From Kiritimatiellia bacterium (GTDB lineage Bacteria > Verrucomicrobiota > Kiritimatiellia > UBA8416 > JABMPJ01), in NCBI GenBank assembly GCA_029939545.1, contig JAOZSS010000007.1:1-31274 (forward strand): a stretch of DNA of 31,274 nucleotides, read 5' to 3'. A model generated the notes under the pieces. The model was not told the origin of the DNA. It was given only the letters and a program-made list of their open reading frames with translations, and did not search any database. The position numbers were made by a program, and so were the translations under genes. Shown here one piece after another: positions 23,606 to 31,274 of this stretch. Numbering within the stretch: position 1 is the first letter of the stretch; the number at the start of each line of letters is the position of its first letter.

Positions 23606-25864
23606 TCACCATAGCTTCACTTCCGTTTCAAGCCGCACTCCGAAACGCTCATGGACCGTGTCCCGCACCGTTTCAAGCAACGCGCGCACGTCCGAGGCCG
23701 TGGCGTCGCGGCGAGCCGTGATCAGGTTGCCGTGCCGCTCAGAAACCGTCGCGCCACCGATCGTTAGCCCCTTCAGCCCGGCCTCGTCAATCAACCGGCC
23801 GGCATGGTCGTCCGGCGGGTTCTTGAAGATCGATCCTGCGGACTGGAGCCCCTTCATCCAAACGCGTCGCTCGGCAAATTCGGCCCGTTTTTCGGCGCTC
23901 TCCTCGGCCGACCGGTCGCCGGGTCGCAGAACCGCCTTGATCGCGATACGCCCCTTCATACCGCCCGTGCGGTAGCCCGTATCCAGATCGTGGCCGTGCA
24001 CTATACAGGGGGTGCCATCGCGGTTCAAACAGTGAATCAGTTTGATGCGCTCGGACATGCTCTCACCGTGCGCGCCGGCGTTCATCCCGAGAGCCCCGCC
24101 AACGGTTCCGGGGATTCCTTCGAGGAACGAAAAGTCGCCATATCCGCATCGCTCCGCCTTGGCCACCAGCCGGGCCAGCGGCACGGCGGGACCCACCTCG
24201 ACCCCGCCTGCAACGCCCTCGATCATGTTGAATGCGACGCCATCCATCCGCACGACCACGCCGGGCACCCCGCAGTCGCCCACCAGGACATTGCTGCCGC
24301 CGCCGAGGGTTCGGAAATCGATGTTGTAGCGCGCGCACCATTCCAACACCTCGCGCAGCTCGTCCGGATTCCGGATCAGCCCCCAATACTCCGCCGCCCC
24401 CCCCACCCCGAAGGTCGTACGGGAACCCAGCGGTGTGGCGGGCGCAAGGATGGCGGGTCGGTCGGAGGGGGAATCCTGCGCTTCCACGCCCCAGCAGCCG
24501 CCGCAGGCCGCGGCCCACTGCGCCACGCGCTCGACATCGCCAGCTCCGATCACCAGCACCGTGTCGCCCGGGCGGGCCGTGCGCTGCAGATGGTACCAGG
24601 CCCGCTCAAGGGAATCGGCCAGCAACGGCACGGGAACATCCTCGGTCTCACGGAAGTGGCGATAGAGCGACCAGACCCGACCTTCCGGCCGTATCGGTTC
24701 CGAGGCGGCGTAGACCGGCACCAGGACCAATTCGTCGACGCCGGTGAACGCGGCGGGAAAGTCGGCCCCGAGGCAGGCGGTGCGACTGTAACGGTGCGGC
24801 TGAAAAACGGCCAGGAGGCGCCCCTTGGTGTTCGTCCGGACGGTCTCGACCACGGCGCGGACCTCGGTGGGATGGTGGGCGTAGTCGGATATCACGAGCA
24901 CGTCACCTGTCTTGCTGACGCACTCCATGCGTCGGACCGGGAGGCTGCGTGTGCCAAGTGCCTCCTGGATCTCACTAGGCATCAGCCCGCCCCATTCGCC
25001 CACCAGCACGGCCGCGATGGCGTTGAGATAGTTGTGCGCGCCGGCGGCTGCGCCCAGTGGCACCACGCCCAGTCGCGGTCCGTCGGCCGCGCTGTAGCCG
25101 ATCGCGTCGGACCGGTCGCTCAGCAGGGCGGTTGCGTGTCTGTCTTCGCTACAGTAGATGATCCGGTCGGAAGTCTGACTGACGACCTGGCGGAAGCAAT
25201 CCAGAAGCATGGCTTCGTCGCTGTAGTACTCCGCGTGGTCGAATTCAATACCGGTCACAACGGTCAGGGCGGGATGGTAGGCGGCGAGCGTTCCGTCACT
25301 CTCGTCAGCCTCAACCACCAGCAGGCGTTCACCGTCCTCGCCCAGCGAGGCAACGGCCTCCAGCGCTTTCGATTCACCGCCGATACACCAGCCCACACGC
25401 CGACCCGCCGACCGCAGCATTTGCACGATGAAGGTAGCGGTGGTGGTCTTGCCATGTGTGCCGCACACGGCAATCGTGCGGTATTTCGTCGCCAGGCGGG
25501 CCAGAACGTGGCCGCGCCGGAACACCGGGATGCTGGCCGCGCGCGCGGCTTCCAGTTCGGGATGGTCGGAGGGGACGGCCGTGCTGGCCACCACCCAGTC
25601 AATGCCCACGGCAACATGTTCGGGATCATGCCCGCGCGAGATCTTCAACCCGCGATTTGCCAGCGACTTGGCCAGGGGGCCGAGGAGAAGATCACAGCCG
25701 GAAACCGAATGCCCCGACTCCTTCAGCAGGATGGCGAGACCGGTCATACCGACACCGCCGACGCCGAGAAGGTGAACGGAACTGTCGGCCTCGGCCAGGC
25801 AGGCGTCGATTTGATCGGCCACATTGCCGTTTTGGCCACCGGTCTCGGTCACGTCAGGCCTCAC
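23606..25864 (-). CDS. murC-murB: MurC-MurB fusion: UDP-MurNAc--L-alanine ligase plus UDP-GlcNAc-enolpyruvate reductase
   Basis: One 752-residue chain carries two consecutive cytoplasmic steps of peptidoglycan precursor synthesis. Residues about 25-455 are MurC: VHLLGVGGVGMTGLA, ATP loop GTHGKTTT (135-142), EADESDGTL, GIEFDHAEYY, DYAHHPTEV and FQPHRYSRT. A short linker (SPSDRPAILAP) leads to MurB from about 470: TTFGVGGAAEYW, LGGGSNVLVGD, GIPGTVGGALGMNAGAHGE (FAD binding), YRTGG with the conserved Arg, SAGSIFKNPP with the catalytic Ser, and LETEVKLW with the active-site Glu. Both halves look catalytically complete. MurB acts immediately before MurC, so the fusion may channel UDP-MurNAc. It starts with GTG overlapping the previous stop (GTGA). 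Confidence 0.94.
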   Translation of the reverse strand: MRPDVTETGGQNGNVADQIDACLAEADSSVHLLGVGGVGMTGLAILLKESGHSVSGCDLLLGPLAKSLANRGLKISRGHDPEHVAVGIDWVVASTAVPSDHPELEAARAASIPVFRRGHVLARLATKYRTIAVCGTHGKTTTATFIVQMLRSAGRRVGWCIGGESKALEAVASLGEDGERLLVVEADESDGTLAAYHPALTVVTGIEFDHAEYYSDEAMLLDCFRQVVSQTSDRIIYCSEDRHATALLSDRSDAIGYSAADGPRLGVVPLGAAAGAHNYLNAIAAVLVGEWGGLMPSEIQEALGTRSLPVRRMECVSKTGDVLVISDYAHHPTEVRAVVETVRTNTKGRLLAVFQPHRYSRTACLGADFPAAFTGVDELVLVPVYAASEPIRPEGRVWSLYRHFRETEDVPVPLLADSLERAWYHLQRTARPGDTVLVIGAGDVERVAQWAAACGGCWGVEAQDSPSDRPAILAPATPLGSRTTFGVGGAAEYWGLIRNPDELREVLEWCARYNIDFRTLGGGSNVLVGDCGVPGVVVRMDGVAFNMIEGVAGGVEVGPAVPLARLVAKAERCGYGDFSFLEGIPGTVGGALGMNAGAHGESMSERIKLIHCLNRDGTPCIVHGHDLDTGYRTGGMKGRIAIKAVLRPGDRSAEESAEKRAEFAERRVWMKGLQSAGSIFKNPPDDHAGRLIDEAGLKGLTIGGATVSERHGNLITARRDATASDVRALLETVRDTVHERFGVRLETEVKLW

Positions 25865-26832
25865 GCACGGGGTTCAACGGTTTCTTTGATCACATACACC
25901 GGCTTGTCCTGTGACTCGTGCCAGGTACGGATCTGTAGTTCGGCCAGCAGCCCCATGCAGATAAATTGAATGGCTCCGAAGATCAACATGAACGGGGTGA
26001 TCACCCAGAAGGGACGCTTTACAAGCTCAGAGGCCGTCTCCGTCCCGAAGAGCAGGAAGGAGAGGTGTCCCAGCACGGTCACCGAAAGCATCAGAACCCC
26101 GGGCACGCCGAACCACAACCCGATCTTACCAAAAATCTGCATCGGCCCCTTGCTGTAGTGGAGCAGGAACTTCACGGTGAACAGATCGAGAATGACTTTG
26201 AAGGTCCGGGAGATGCCATACTTCGACGTACCGAACTGGCGCGCCTGGTGATTGACCGGCACCTCGGTCACCTTGCCGCCCACCCAGTCGGCCAATGCCG
26301 GGATGAACCGGTGCATCTCGCCGTAGAGGTGAACGTTCTGCATCACCTCACGGCGATAGGCCTTGAGGGTGCAGCCATAGTCATGCAGGTGAACGCCGGT
26401 AATCTTGCTGATCAAGCCGTTGGCCAGCATGGAGGGGAGCTTGCGGCTGATGAAGGGGTCCTTGCGGTCTTTCCGCCACCCACTGACCACGTCATAGCCC
26501 TCACCCATGCGCTTGAGCAGGAGAGGGATGTCGGCCGGATCGTTCTGCAGATCGGCGTCGAGGGTCACCACGATCTCGCCCTTCGATTCACGGAACCCCG
26601 CGCTCATGGCGGCGGTCTGCCCGAAGTTGCGGCGGAAGCGGATCAGGCGCAGGCAGGGCAATTTCTCCGCCTGCTCGTTCAGAAGCTCCCACGTGCGATC
26701 CGAGCTTCCGTCATCCACCAGCACGATCTCATACGAGATCCCCAAGCCGGACACCGCCGCATGAATCTTCTCGCACAGCAGCGCGACACTTTCTTCTTCA
26801 TTGTAGACCGGAACAACAACCGAGAGATCCAT
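25861..26832 (-). CDS. Family 2 glycosyltransferase of the polyprenyl-phosphate sugar type
   Basis: The protein resembles DPM1/GtrB/ArnC enzymes, which move a sugar from a nucleotide donor to undecaprenyl phosphate on the inner face of the membrane. The GT-A core has VVVPVYNEEESV, EIVLVDDGSSDRTWE, RRNFGQTAAMSAGF, the metal-binding DADLQNDP, SGWRKDRKDP, and HDYGCTLKAYRREV. RQFGTSKYGISRT is typical of the family. Two membrane segments close the protein (GVPGVLMLSVTVLGHLSFLL and VITPFMLIFGAIQFICMGLL). At 323 residues it is normal. The sugar and acceptor cannot be read from sequence. It is co-directional with, and overlaps by four bases, murC-murB, so it may be co-expressed with cell-wall synthesis. 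AAGGGGG provides a Shine-Dalgarno sequence. Confidence 0.9.
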   Translation of the reverse strand: MDLSVVVPVYNEEESVALLCEKIHAAVSGLGISYEIVLVDDGSSDRTWELLNEQAEKLPCLRLIRFRRNFGQTAAMSAGFRESKGEIVVTLDADLQNDPADIPLLLKRMGEGYDVVSGWRKDRKDPFISRKLPSMLANGLISKITGVHLHDYGCTLKAYRREVMQNVHLYGEMHRFIPALADWVGGKVTEVPVNHQARQFGTSKYGISRTFKVILDLFTVKFLLHYSKGPMQIFGKIGLWFGVPGVLMLSVTVLGHLSFLLFGTETASELVKRPFWVITPFMLIFGAIQFICMGLLAELQIRTWHESQDKPVYVIKETVEPRA

Positions 26833-26915
26833 CGCACCCCCTTGCGGAAAAGCCTGCTACATCTCTTAACACACCCCTCCTCCCTGCGATAGGAGAAAGT
26901 TCGGAAAGCGCAATA

Positions 26916-27686
26916 TCAGCCATGTTGACGGGCCATCCGGACAAGGATGGCAGGGAGGGCGCAGCGGCGGCCGATGGTGCAACCGCCGGGGGGCAGCACA
27001 CGGAAGCCGCGCATGATCGAGCCGGCGGGGTCTTTCGGATCGAGCTCCCGGTTGAGCAGCGTGACGTAGCGGCCGGCATAGTGGGCTTCGCGCTTACCGG
27101 GAAGCGGATCGCTGCCGGCCAACACGCGCGCGCCTGCCGCAATGCCCTGCCGCATGATCCGGCCGCGCGGCCACTCGCGTGGACGCATCGTCGTGTCGCC
27201 GATCCAAAGGCGCTCGGGCGCGAAATTCTTGATCAGCGCGCTTACCATACTCGACCGACCAAACCACCACTTTCCGAACGCCCAGGTCAGCACCGGGATG
27301 CCGCCCGCCGCCAGGATCGCGTGTATAAGGTCGTCGGCTGGCGTCCCGTCGGCCAGCTCCAGATCGCGACCGAGCACCAGCACCTCCAGCCGCTCCGCCG
27401 TCACGATCTGTCGCCCCGGCAGGATGTGAAGCGGACCGGTCGGCGTCTCAACGCGCAATACGATGCCGCCACGGCTCTCGATCGATTCGATCAGCAGGTC
27501 TGTTTCGGGCACCTTACCGGCCATCGCCCACTCGGCATAGACATGCTGGCCGGCGCGCTCCGCCAGACAGATCGACGACATAGCCCCGGGCGACAGCGCC
27601 TGGAGCCGCGCGGTTGTATCAGCCAGAAAACGACCCGCATCGTACTCCGGGTAGACGTGAACATGCGTATCGACAACAATGGGCAT
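26916..27686 (-). CDS. Amidohydrolase-like metal-dependent hydrolase, substrate unknown
   Basis: I do not recognise a specific enzyme. The N-terminus MPIVVDTHVHVYPEYDAG has the DTHxHxYP pattern that supplies two metal-ligating His in amidohydrolase/PHP TIM barrels. Late in the chain, GARVLAGSDPLPG resembles the strand-8 Asp motif of the same superfamily. Between them are GGIPVLTWAFGKWWFGRSS and LWIGDTTMRPREWP. The last 45 residues contain HYAGRYVTLLNRELDP and the basic PGGCTIGRRCALP. I start at ATG 27686 (256 residues) because the conserved motif follows at once; the open frame to 27863 adds unconserved sequence. The Shine-Dalgarno sequence is weak. It stands alone, divergent from the GDSL gene, with an 83-base gap to the next gene downstream. 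Confidence 0.6.
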   Translation of the reverse strand: MPIVVDTHVHVYPEYDAGRFLADTTARLQALSPGAMSSICLAERAGQHVYAEWAMAGKVPETDLLIESIESRGGIVLRVETPTGPLHILPGRQIVTAERLEVLVLGRDLELADGTPADDLIHAILAAGGIPVLTWAFGKWWFGRSSMVSALIKNFAPERLWIGDTTMRPREWPRGRIMRQGIAAGARVLAGSDPLPGKREAHYAGRYVTLLNRELDPKDPAGSIMRGFRVLPPGGCTIGRRCALPAILVRMARQHG

Positions 27687-27783
27687 AACGGCCCCAGTAT
27701 GCCGCAAAACCCCTGCGACTGTAAACGACATACACCACACATAATCCTGCCCAAGGCGGAGAGATGAGAGCCTTCCGCAGACC

Positions 27784-27812
27784 TTTAGACGCCGTAGGCG
27801 AGCTCCCGTCAA
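27784..27812 (-). promoter_or_regulatory. Possible promoter for the amidohydrolase-like gene
   Basis: TTGACG (27812-27807), a 17-base spacer and TCTAAA (27789-27784) on the minus strand form a moderate sigma70-like match in the 210-base divergent region. It would leave a leader of about 90 bases. No equally good candidate was found for the divergent GDSL gene; TTGACG at 27844 on the plus strand lacks a convincing -10 partner. Confidence 0.3.
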
Positions 27813-27896
27813 GGAAGGCCCCCATCTCGGAGCATACGCCGTGCTTGACGCAAGACGCGGCATCCGGCACCGTTACCGCAAATCGAAAGGATGTCC

Positions 27897-28532
27897 ATGG
27901 ACCCCATTATTGAACCTGGCGCGACCGTACTTTTCCAGGGCGACAGCATCACCGATGCAGGTCGCGGTGCACTCGATCCCGAGAACCTGGGATCCGGCTA
28001 TGCGATGATGGCGGCAAGCTGGTTCTCGGCCACCTACCCGGAACACAACGTCCGCTTCATCAACCGCGGCATCAGCGGCAACCGCGCGGACGATCTCGAG
28101 CAGCGATGGGAGCGCGACTGCCTGGAGCTGCGGCCCGACTGGGTCTCGATCATGATCGGCATCAACGACACATGGCGTGCATTCGATAGCGGCGACCCCA
28201 CCTCGACCGAGGGCTACGAGACGTCCTATCGCACCATCCTGACCGAGACGGTTGAGAAGCTGGATACCCATCTCATTCTGATTGAGCCCTTCGTGCTGCC
28301 CTTTCCGGAGGATCGCAAAGCCTGGCGGGTCGACCTCGATCCACGCATCCAGGTGGTCCGCACACTGGCCGATGAGTTCAACGCCATTCTGGTGCCGATG
28401 GACGGCATCATCAACGCGGCGGCGGAGAAACGGGAGCCCGCGTTCTGGGCGCCCGATGGCGTCCACCCGACCCCCGCCGGCCACGCATTGATCGCGCAGT
28501 CGTGGCTGCGTGCCGTGAAAGCAATGGCGTAG
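27897..28532 (+). CDS. GDSL/SGNH-family hydrolase
   Basis: This is an esterase or lipase-type enzyme using a Ser-Asp-His triad. All four blocks are present: block I FQGDSITDAG with the nucleophile Ser, block II INRGISGNRADDL with Gly for the oxyanion hole, block III MIGINDTW with Asn, and block V PDGVHPTPAGH with the Asp and His. At 211 residues without a signal peptide it is probably cytoplasmic and likely acts on a sugar ester or acyl thioester, as many short members do. I prefer ATG 27897 because AAAGGA lies five bases before it. The in-frame ATG at 27891 has the same purine run directly abutting it. It is followed after 23 bases by a glycosyltransferase gene, so the two probably share a transcript. 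Confidence 0.9.
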   Translation: MDPIIEPGATVLFQGDSITDAGRGALDPENLGSGYAMMAASWFSATYPEHNVRFINRGISGNRADDLEQRWERDCLELRPDWVSIMIGINDTWRAFDSGDPTSTEGYETSYRTILTETVEKLDTHLILIEPFVLPFPEDRKAWRVDLDPRIQVVRTLADEFNAILVPMDGIINAAAEKREPAFWAPDGVHPTPAGHALIAQSWLRAVKAMA

Positions 28533-28555
28533 ACCCCCTTGAAGGGAGGCAACGG

Positions 28556-29743
28556 TTGAAGATATTGCTCCTGGCTCCGCATCCGTTCTACCAGGAACGC
28601 GGCACGCCTATTGCCGTGCGTCTGCTGGCGGAGACGCTGGCGAACGACGGCCATACCATCGACCTGCTCTGCTACCACGAAGGCGATGATGTCGAGATCC
28701 ACCCGAACGTAACCGTCCACCGCAGTCCGGCCCCGCCGGGCGTGCACAGCATCAAGCCGGGATTCACGGTCAAGAAGCTGCTCTGCGACGCCTGGATGGG
28801 ACCCGCCGCCATGCGCATGGCGAGGAAAGGGCACTACGACATCGTCCATGCGGTCGAAGAGTCGGTCTTCATGGCCATGCGGATCCAGAAACGCACCGGC
28901 CTGCCCTACGTATTCGACATGGATTCCTCCATGCCTCGCCAGATCGTGGAGAAGCTGCCGTGTATGCGGCCGGTTCTGGGTACGATGTGTGCGCTCGAGC
29001 GACGCGCCATTCGGCGTGCTGCGGCCGTGGTGCCGGTGTGCGACTACCTCGCTGACATCGCCCGCGAGAGCGGTGCCAGGCAGATCGCGATCCTGCGCGA
29101 CGTCCCAATGGGCGATGATCATGATGCTGCCGACTCCGCATCACTGGACCTGCCTCAACTGGACAGCCCTCTCTTCCTCTATGTAGGCAACCTCGAGCGC
29201 TACCAGGGCATTGACCTGATGATTGACGCGTTTGACCGGCACTGTGCCGGCGGCGGAGCAGGATCCCTGCTCATCGTCGGGGGGGCGGCAGGCGACGTAG
29301 AGGCCTACCGGAAGAAAGCACTGCAGCTCAATTCTGCCGATCGCATCGTCCTCACCGGTCCGCGCCCGGTCGCCCAGCTCCCGCTCTTGCTGAAGCAGGC
29401 CGACATTCTCGTTTCGCCGCGCATCAAGGGAGGCAACACGCCGATGAAGGTCTACTCCTACCTGGCCTCCGGCAAGCCGGTACTGGCCACCACGATCGAC
29501 TCGCACACCCAGGTCATGACCCCCGACATTGCCCTCCTCGCCGATCCCACCCCCAAAGCATTCGCCGCCGGTATGACAACTCTCGCCTCCGACCCAGACC
29601 ACGCCCGCGCCCTGGGCGAAGCCGGCGCCGCCCGCGCCCGCAAAGATTTCAGCCTAACCGCCTACCGCCAGATCGTCCACGGTCTCTACACAGCACTGGC
29701 GTCCATCCCGAATTCCGCCGCCCAGCGGACACTGTCACACTGA
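28556..29743 (+). CDS. Family 4 (GT-B) glycosyltransferase
   Basis: This is a GT-B fold glycosyltransferase, probably working on a lipid- or polysaccharide-linked acceptor at the cytoplasmic membrane. The N-terminal domain shows LKILLLAPHPFYQERGTPIA, the acceptor-side loop, and GHYDIVHAVEESVFMA. The C-terminal domain has LFLYVGNLERYQGIDLMIDA, RIVLTGPRPVAQLPLLLKQA, and the donor-binding SPRIKGGNTPMKVYSYLASG, a variant of the usual E-x7-E region in which the first Glu is Lys or Gly. The length is 395 residues. I start at TTG 28556, seven bases after GGAGG. The open frame to 28502 would overlap the GDSL gene and adds unconserved residues. Donor and acceptor are unknown. Confidence 0.88.
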   Translation: MKILLLAPHPFYQERGTPIAVRLLAETLANDGHTIDLLCYHEGDDVEIHPNVTVHRSPAPPGVHSIKPGFTVKKLLCDAWMGPAAMRMARKGHYDIVHAVEESVFMAMRIQKRTGLPYVFDMDSSMPRQIVEKLPCMRPVLGTMCALERRAIRRAAAVVPVCDYLADIARESGARQIAILRDVPMGDDHDAADSASLDLPQLDSPLFLYVGNLERYQGIDLMIDAFDRHCAGGGAGSLLIVGGAAGDVEAYRKKALQLNSADRIVLTGPRPVAQLPLLLKQADILVSPRIKGGNTPMKVYSYLASGKPVLATTIDSHTQVMTPDIALLADPTPKAFAAGMTTLASDPDHARALGEAGAARARKDFSLTAYRQIVHGLYTALASIPNSAAQRTLSH

Positions 29744-29831
29744 CTACTGGCTGCCGGGTTCGACAAGTGGCGAAAGGCCTCTGTATTTGCGGATTGCCTG
29801 CCCGCTCCGTCGGCTCTACAGTTCCGACCGC

Positions 29832-31064
29832 ATGCATGCCGCACCACTGAAATCAAAGGCCCCTGTTGTTCGAAACGGAAACCTGTTTCAGCTTCTTGTC
29901 CTTACCCTGGTCCATTTTGTTGTCGATTTCTATGGCGGTTTAACGGTCCCAATCGCTGAACCGACGCTCACGTCGCATCTCGTTGTCGGATTGCCGACGG
30001 TGGCGTTCCTCATCGGCGGCTGCGCCTTGCTGATCAATGTCATCCAGCCGTTCTCGCAATGGTTTCTACCCTCCAGCGGCGCGCCGGCCCTGTTGCTTAT
30101 CGCGCCATTGATGGCCGCATGTGTCGCTCTGATCGGCCTCTCGGGTGCCTTCTGGATCGTGGCAGCTCTCCTTATCGTCTCGGCCATTGGGATCGGAGTC
30201 GTTCACCCGGAAGGTGCCCTGGCGGCTCACAGCCTTGCCGGATCGCGCAAAGGTCTCGGCATCAGCTTTTTCATGGCGGGGGGCTATCTCGGATTCTCGA
30301 CCGGTAGCCTGACGGCCGGATTATGGACCGAGTTTCACGACCAGGGCCTAGCCCATTTCTGGCTGCTGATCCTTCCGGCGCTCGTCACGGTCGCACTCGT
30401 CGCCTTGAGCCGGTTGCATCGGATCAAGGGGCACATGGGTCCACTCACGGCAGTGGAAAATGATAGTGAGATCCCACTCGTGCTGGTCCTGCTACTCACG
30501 TTCTGTATTGCCGTCACGATGTGCCTGCTGACCCGCTTCCTGCCCATTCTGCTTGTCAGGAGGTTCGCTGGCACGGATGCACAGGGGTGGGCTGGCACGA
30601 CCATCTTTGTTACCGGCGTCAGCGGCGTGACAGGAATGTTCCTGTGGGGACATCTGGCCGACCGAATCGGAAGTGGGCGAATCATCTCGATGGTGCTTCC
30701 CCTAAGCCTCCCCTTTCTCTGGCTCCTCTTCCGCATCGACTCGATTTTCATGGCGCCGGTGTGGGCCCTCGGCATCGGATTCACCCTGGGGGCGGTCTTT
30801 CCGCTCTGCGTTCTCCTTGCCCGTCACGCGGGCGGACTGCCTCAACGCCTGCGCATGGGACTGGCCATCGGAGGCGCTTGGGGTACAGGCGAACTCGTAT
30901 TCATGCTGGGCGGCAAGTATGTGGGGCGCTTTCCAGCCGGCATGGCGGAGCCCGTGGTTTCGGTCCTCAACCTCTGCTTGCTGCTGGTCATCACGGCAAC
31001 CAGCGCCGCCGTGATCGTGTCGAGAATTGAGCGTAGAGCGGAGGGCGCTGATAGAGTCCGTTAG
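29832..31064 (+). CDS. MFS transporter of the Fsr (fosmidomycin-resistance) type
   Basis: This is a 12-helix inner-membrane transporter that probably exports small molecules by proton antiport. Helices are spread through the 410 residues, for example FQLLVLTLVHFVVDFYGGLT (helix 1), VALIGLSGAFWIVAALLIVS, IPLVLVLLLTFCIAVTMCLL and the final VVSVLNLCLLLVITATSAAV. Helix 4-5 has HPEGALAAHSLAGSRKGLGI followed by SFFMAGGYLGFSTGSL, the hallmark of the Fsr subfamily. GHLADRIGSGRII is the second-half version of the MFS cytoplasmic loop motif. Many relatives are annotated as fosmidomycin resistance proteins without proof of substrate. I chose ATG 29832; the TTG at 29787 adds a non-membrane, unconserved start. 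No clear Shine-Dalgarno sequence or promoter is seen in the 88 bases before it. Confidence 0.87.
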   Translation: MHAAPLKSKAPVVRNGNLFQLLVLTLVHFVVDFYGGLTVPIAEPTLTSHLVVGLPTVAFLIGGCALLINVIQPFSQWFLPSSGAPALLLIAPLMAACVALIGLSGAFWIVAALLIVSAIGIGVVHPEGALAAHSLAGSRKGLGISFFMAGGYLGFSTGSLTAGLWTEFHDQGLAHFWLLILPALVTVALVALSRLHRIKGHMGPLTAVENDSEIPLVLVLLLTFCIAVTMCLLTRFLPILLVRRFAGTDAQGWAGTTIFVTGVSGVTGMFLWGHLADRIGSGRIISMVLPLSLPFLWLLFRIDSIFMAPVWALGIGFTLGAVFPLCVLLARHAGGLPQRLRMGLAIGGAWGTGELVFMLGGKYVGRFPAGMAEPVVSVLNLCLLLVITATSAAVIVSRIERRAEGADRVR

Positions 31065-31066
31065 TG

Positions 31067-31102
31067 GACGATAGCTCAAGCGGTGAGTGTCGCGCTATCG
31101 TC
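31067..31102 (+). terminator. Hairpin directly after the MFS gene, possible terminator
   Basis: GACGATAGC (31067-31075) and GCTATCGTC (31094-31102) form a perfect nine-base inverted repeat with an 18-base loop, two bases after the MFS stop codon. There is no T-run, so it would be a factor-dependent terminator or RNA-stabilising hairpin rather than a classic intrinsic terminator. Confidence 0.4.
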
Positions 31103-31274
31103 GCCCCGGGTCGGGACACAGGAGGGCACCTGGGGACAAAACAAAGAAACCCCAGTACCGAACTCAGCAATCCTTATCTATTATTTTGGCTCTTCTGAAT
31201 AATCTGTGGGTATTTAGGAAAACCTGAGAGCGCTGGCCAGCCTTTTTGTCTGGGTTTTTGGCGATTCTTGGCGG
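31103..31274. other. Gene-free right edge with a lower GC content
   Basis: I see no gene here. CTGGGG (31130-31135) and CCCCAG (31150-31155) flank an A-rich 14-base loop. The repeated words GGGACACAGG and GGGGACAAAAC occur just before it. From about 31139 the base composition becomes clearly richer in A and T than the coding DNA to the left. This could be the start of a promoter region or of a transferred or mobile segment continuing beyond the window. Confidence 0.5.

Noticed and set aside
23940..23990. Apparent loss of a catalytic Ser in MurB (YRTGG instead of YR-x-S)
   Set aside because: The proton-donating Ser of MurB is in the GS-x-F-KNP motif, which is present here as SAGSIFKNPP. The YR-x-S Ser is not the general acid, and the neighbouring Arg is kept.
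23804..25969. A 721-codon plus-strand open frame opposite murC-murB
   Set aside because: The minus strand encodes complete MurC and MurB motifs. The plus frame has no recognisable domain and is open because of high GC content and codon bias on the other strand.
27841..27890. Promoter for the GDSL gene from TTGACG at 27844
   Set aside because: At 16-18 bases downstream there is only CACCGTTACC, which is not a convincing -10 box.

Overview
The window is GC-rich, densely packed bacterial chromosome. Of 29 genes, 26 lie on the minus strand (1-27686) and three on the plus strand at the right end. It suggests a diderm (Gram-negative type) bacterium of the PVC superphylum, most likely Kiritimatiellota, Verrucomicrobiota or Lentisphaerota. 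The reasons are a complete type II secretion locus, a peptidoglycan/division cluster with a divergent FtsZ (planctomycetes and chlamydiae lack FtsZ), and a MurC-MurB fusion. This placement is inferred from gene content and sequence feel; no search was run.

Layout, read on the minus strand from right to left. (1) 27686-26916: an amidohydrolase-like protein. (2) 26832-19470: a family 2 glycosyltransferase, then murC-murB fusion, ddl, ftsQ, ftsA and ftsZ, the distal part of a dcw cluster, with overlapping or nearly touching genes. (3) 19418-18143: a hipBA-type toxin-antitoxin module. The antitoxin and a double operator are intact, but the toxin has lost its N-terminal region through a frame-breaking deletion. 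(4) 18056-6842: a type II secretion operon in the order gspE-F-G-H-I-J-K-L-M-D. GspC, the prepilin peptidase GspO and a pilotin are absent from the window. (5) 6659-4201: rplM-rpsI-DEAD-box helicase, with a good sigma70-type promoter in front and an intrinsic terminator behind. (6) 4101-1: arginine biosynthesis, argJ-argB-argD-argG, with argG cut by the window edge. On the plus strand, 27897-31064 holds a GDSL hydrolase, a family 4 glycosyltransferase and an Fsr-like MFS transporter.

The most striking feature is how many short dispersed repeats sit in the junctions. GTAG-headed REP palindromes occur singly or as head-to-head pairs (448-526, 6807-6831, 12418-12478, perhaps 18126-18146). There are CGAACAGC octamer arrays (16145-16347), a duplicated CAACTCAGAACT motif (23570-23595), a GTTTAGACTGTAG repeat (1904-1998), and repeats that read NHGGTETQR or GCGAAAGAACGCAAAG (13691-13760, 14861-14883). 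Two have apparently become protein-coding: they form the cleaved leader peptides of the pseudopilins GspI and GspK. One separates the ddl start codon from its Shine-Dalgarno sequence.

Other points worth attention are five 11-residue basic coiled-coil repeats at the secretin C-terminus, an Asp-to-Thr change in the FtsZ T7 loop, an Ala/Glu-rich tail on ArgD, and the coupling of an RNA helicase to the S9 gene. I saw no tRNA, rRNA, CRISPR array or intact insertion sequence. No gene-free stretch exceeds about 210 bases.
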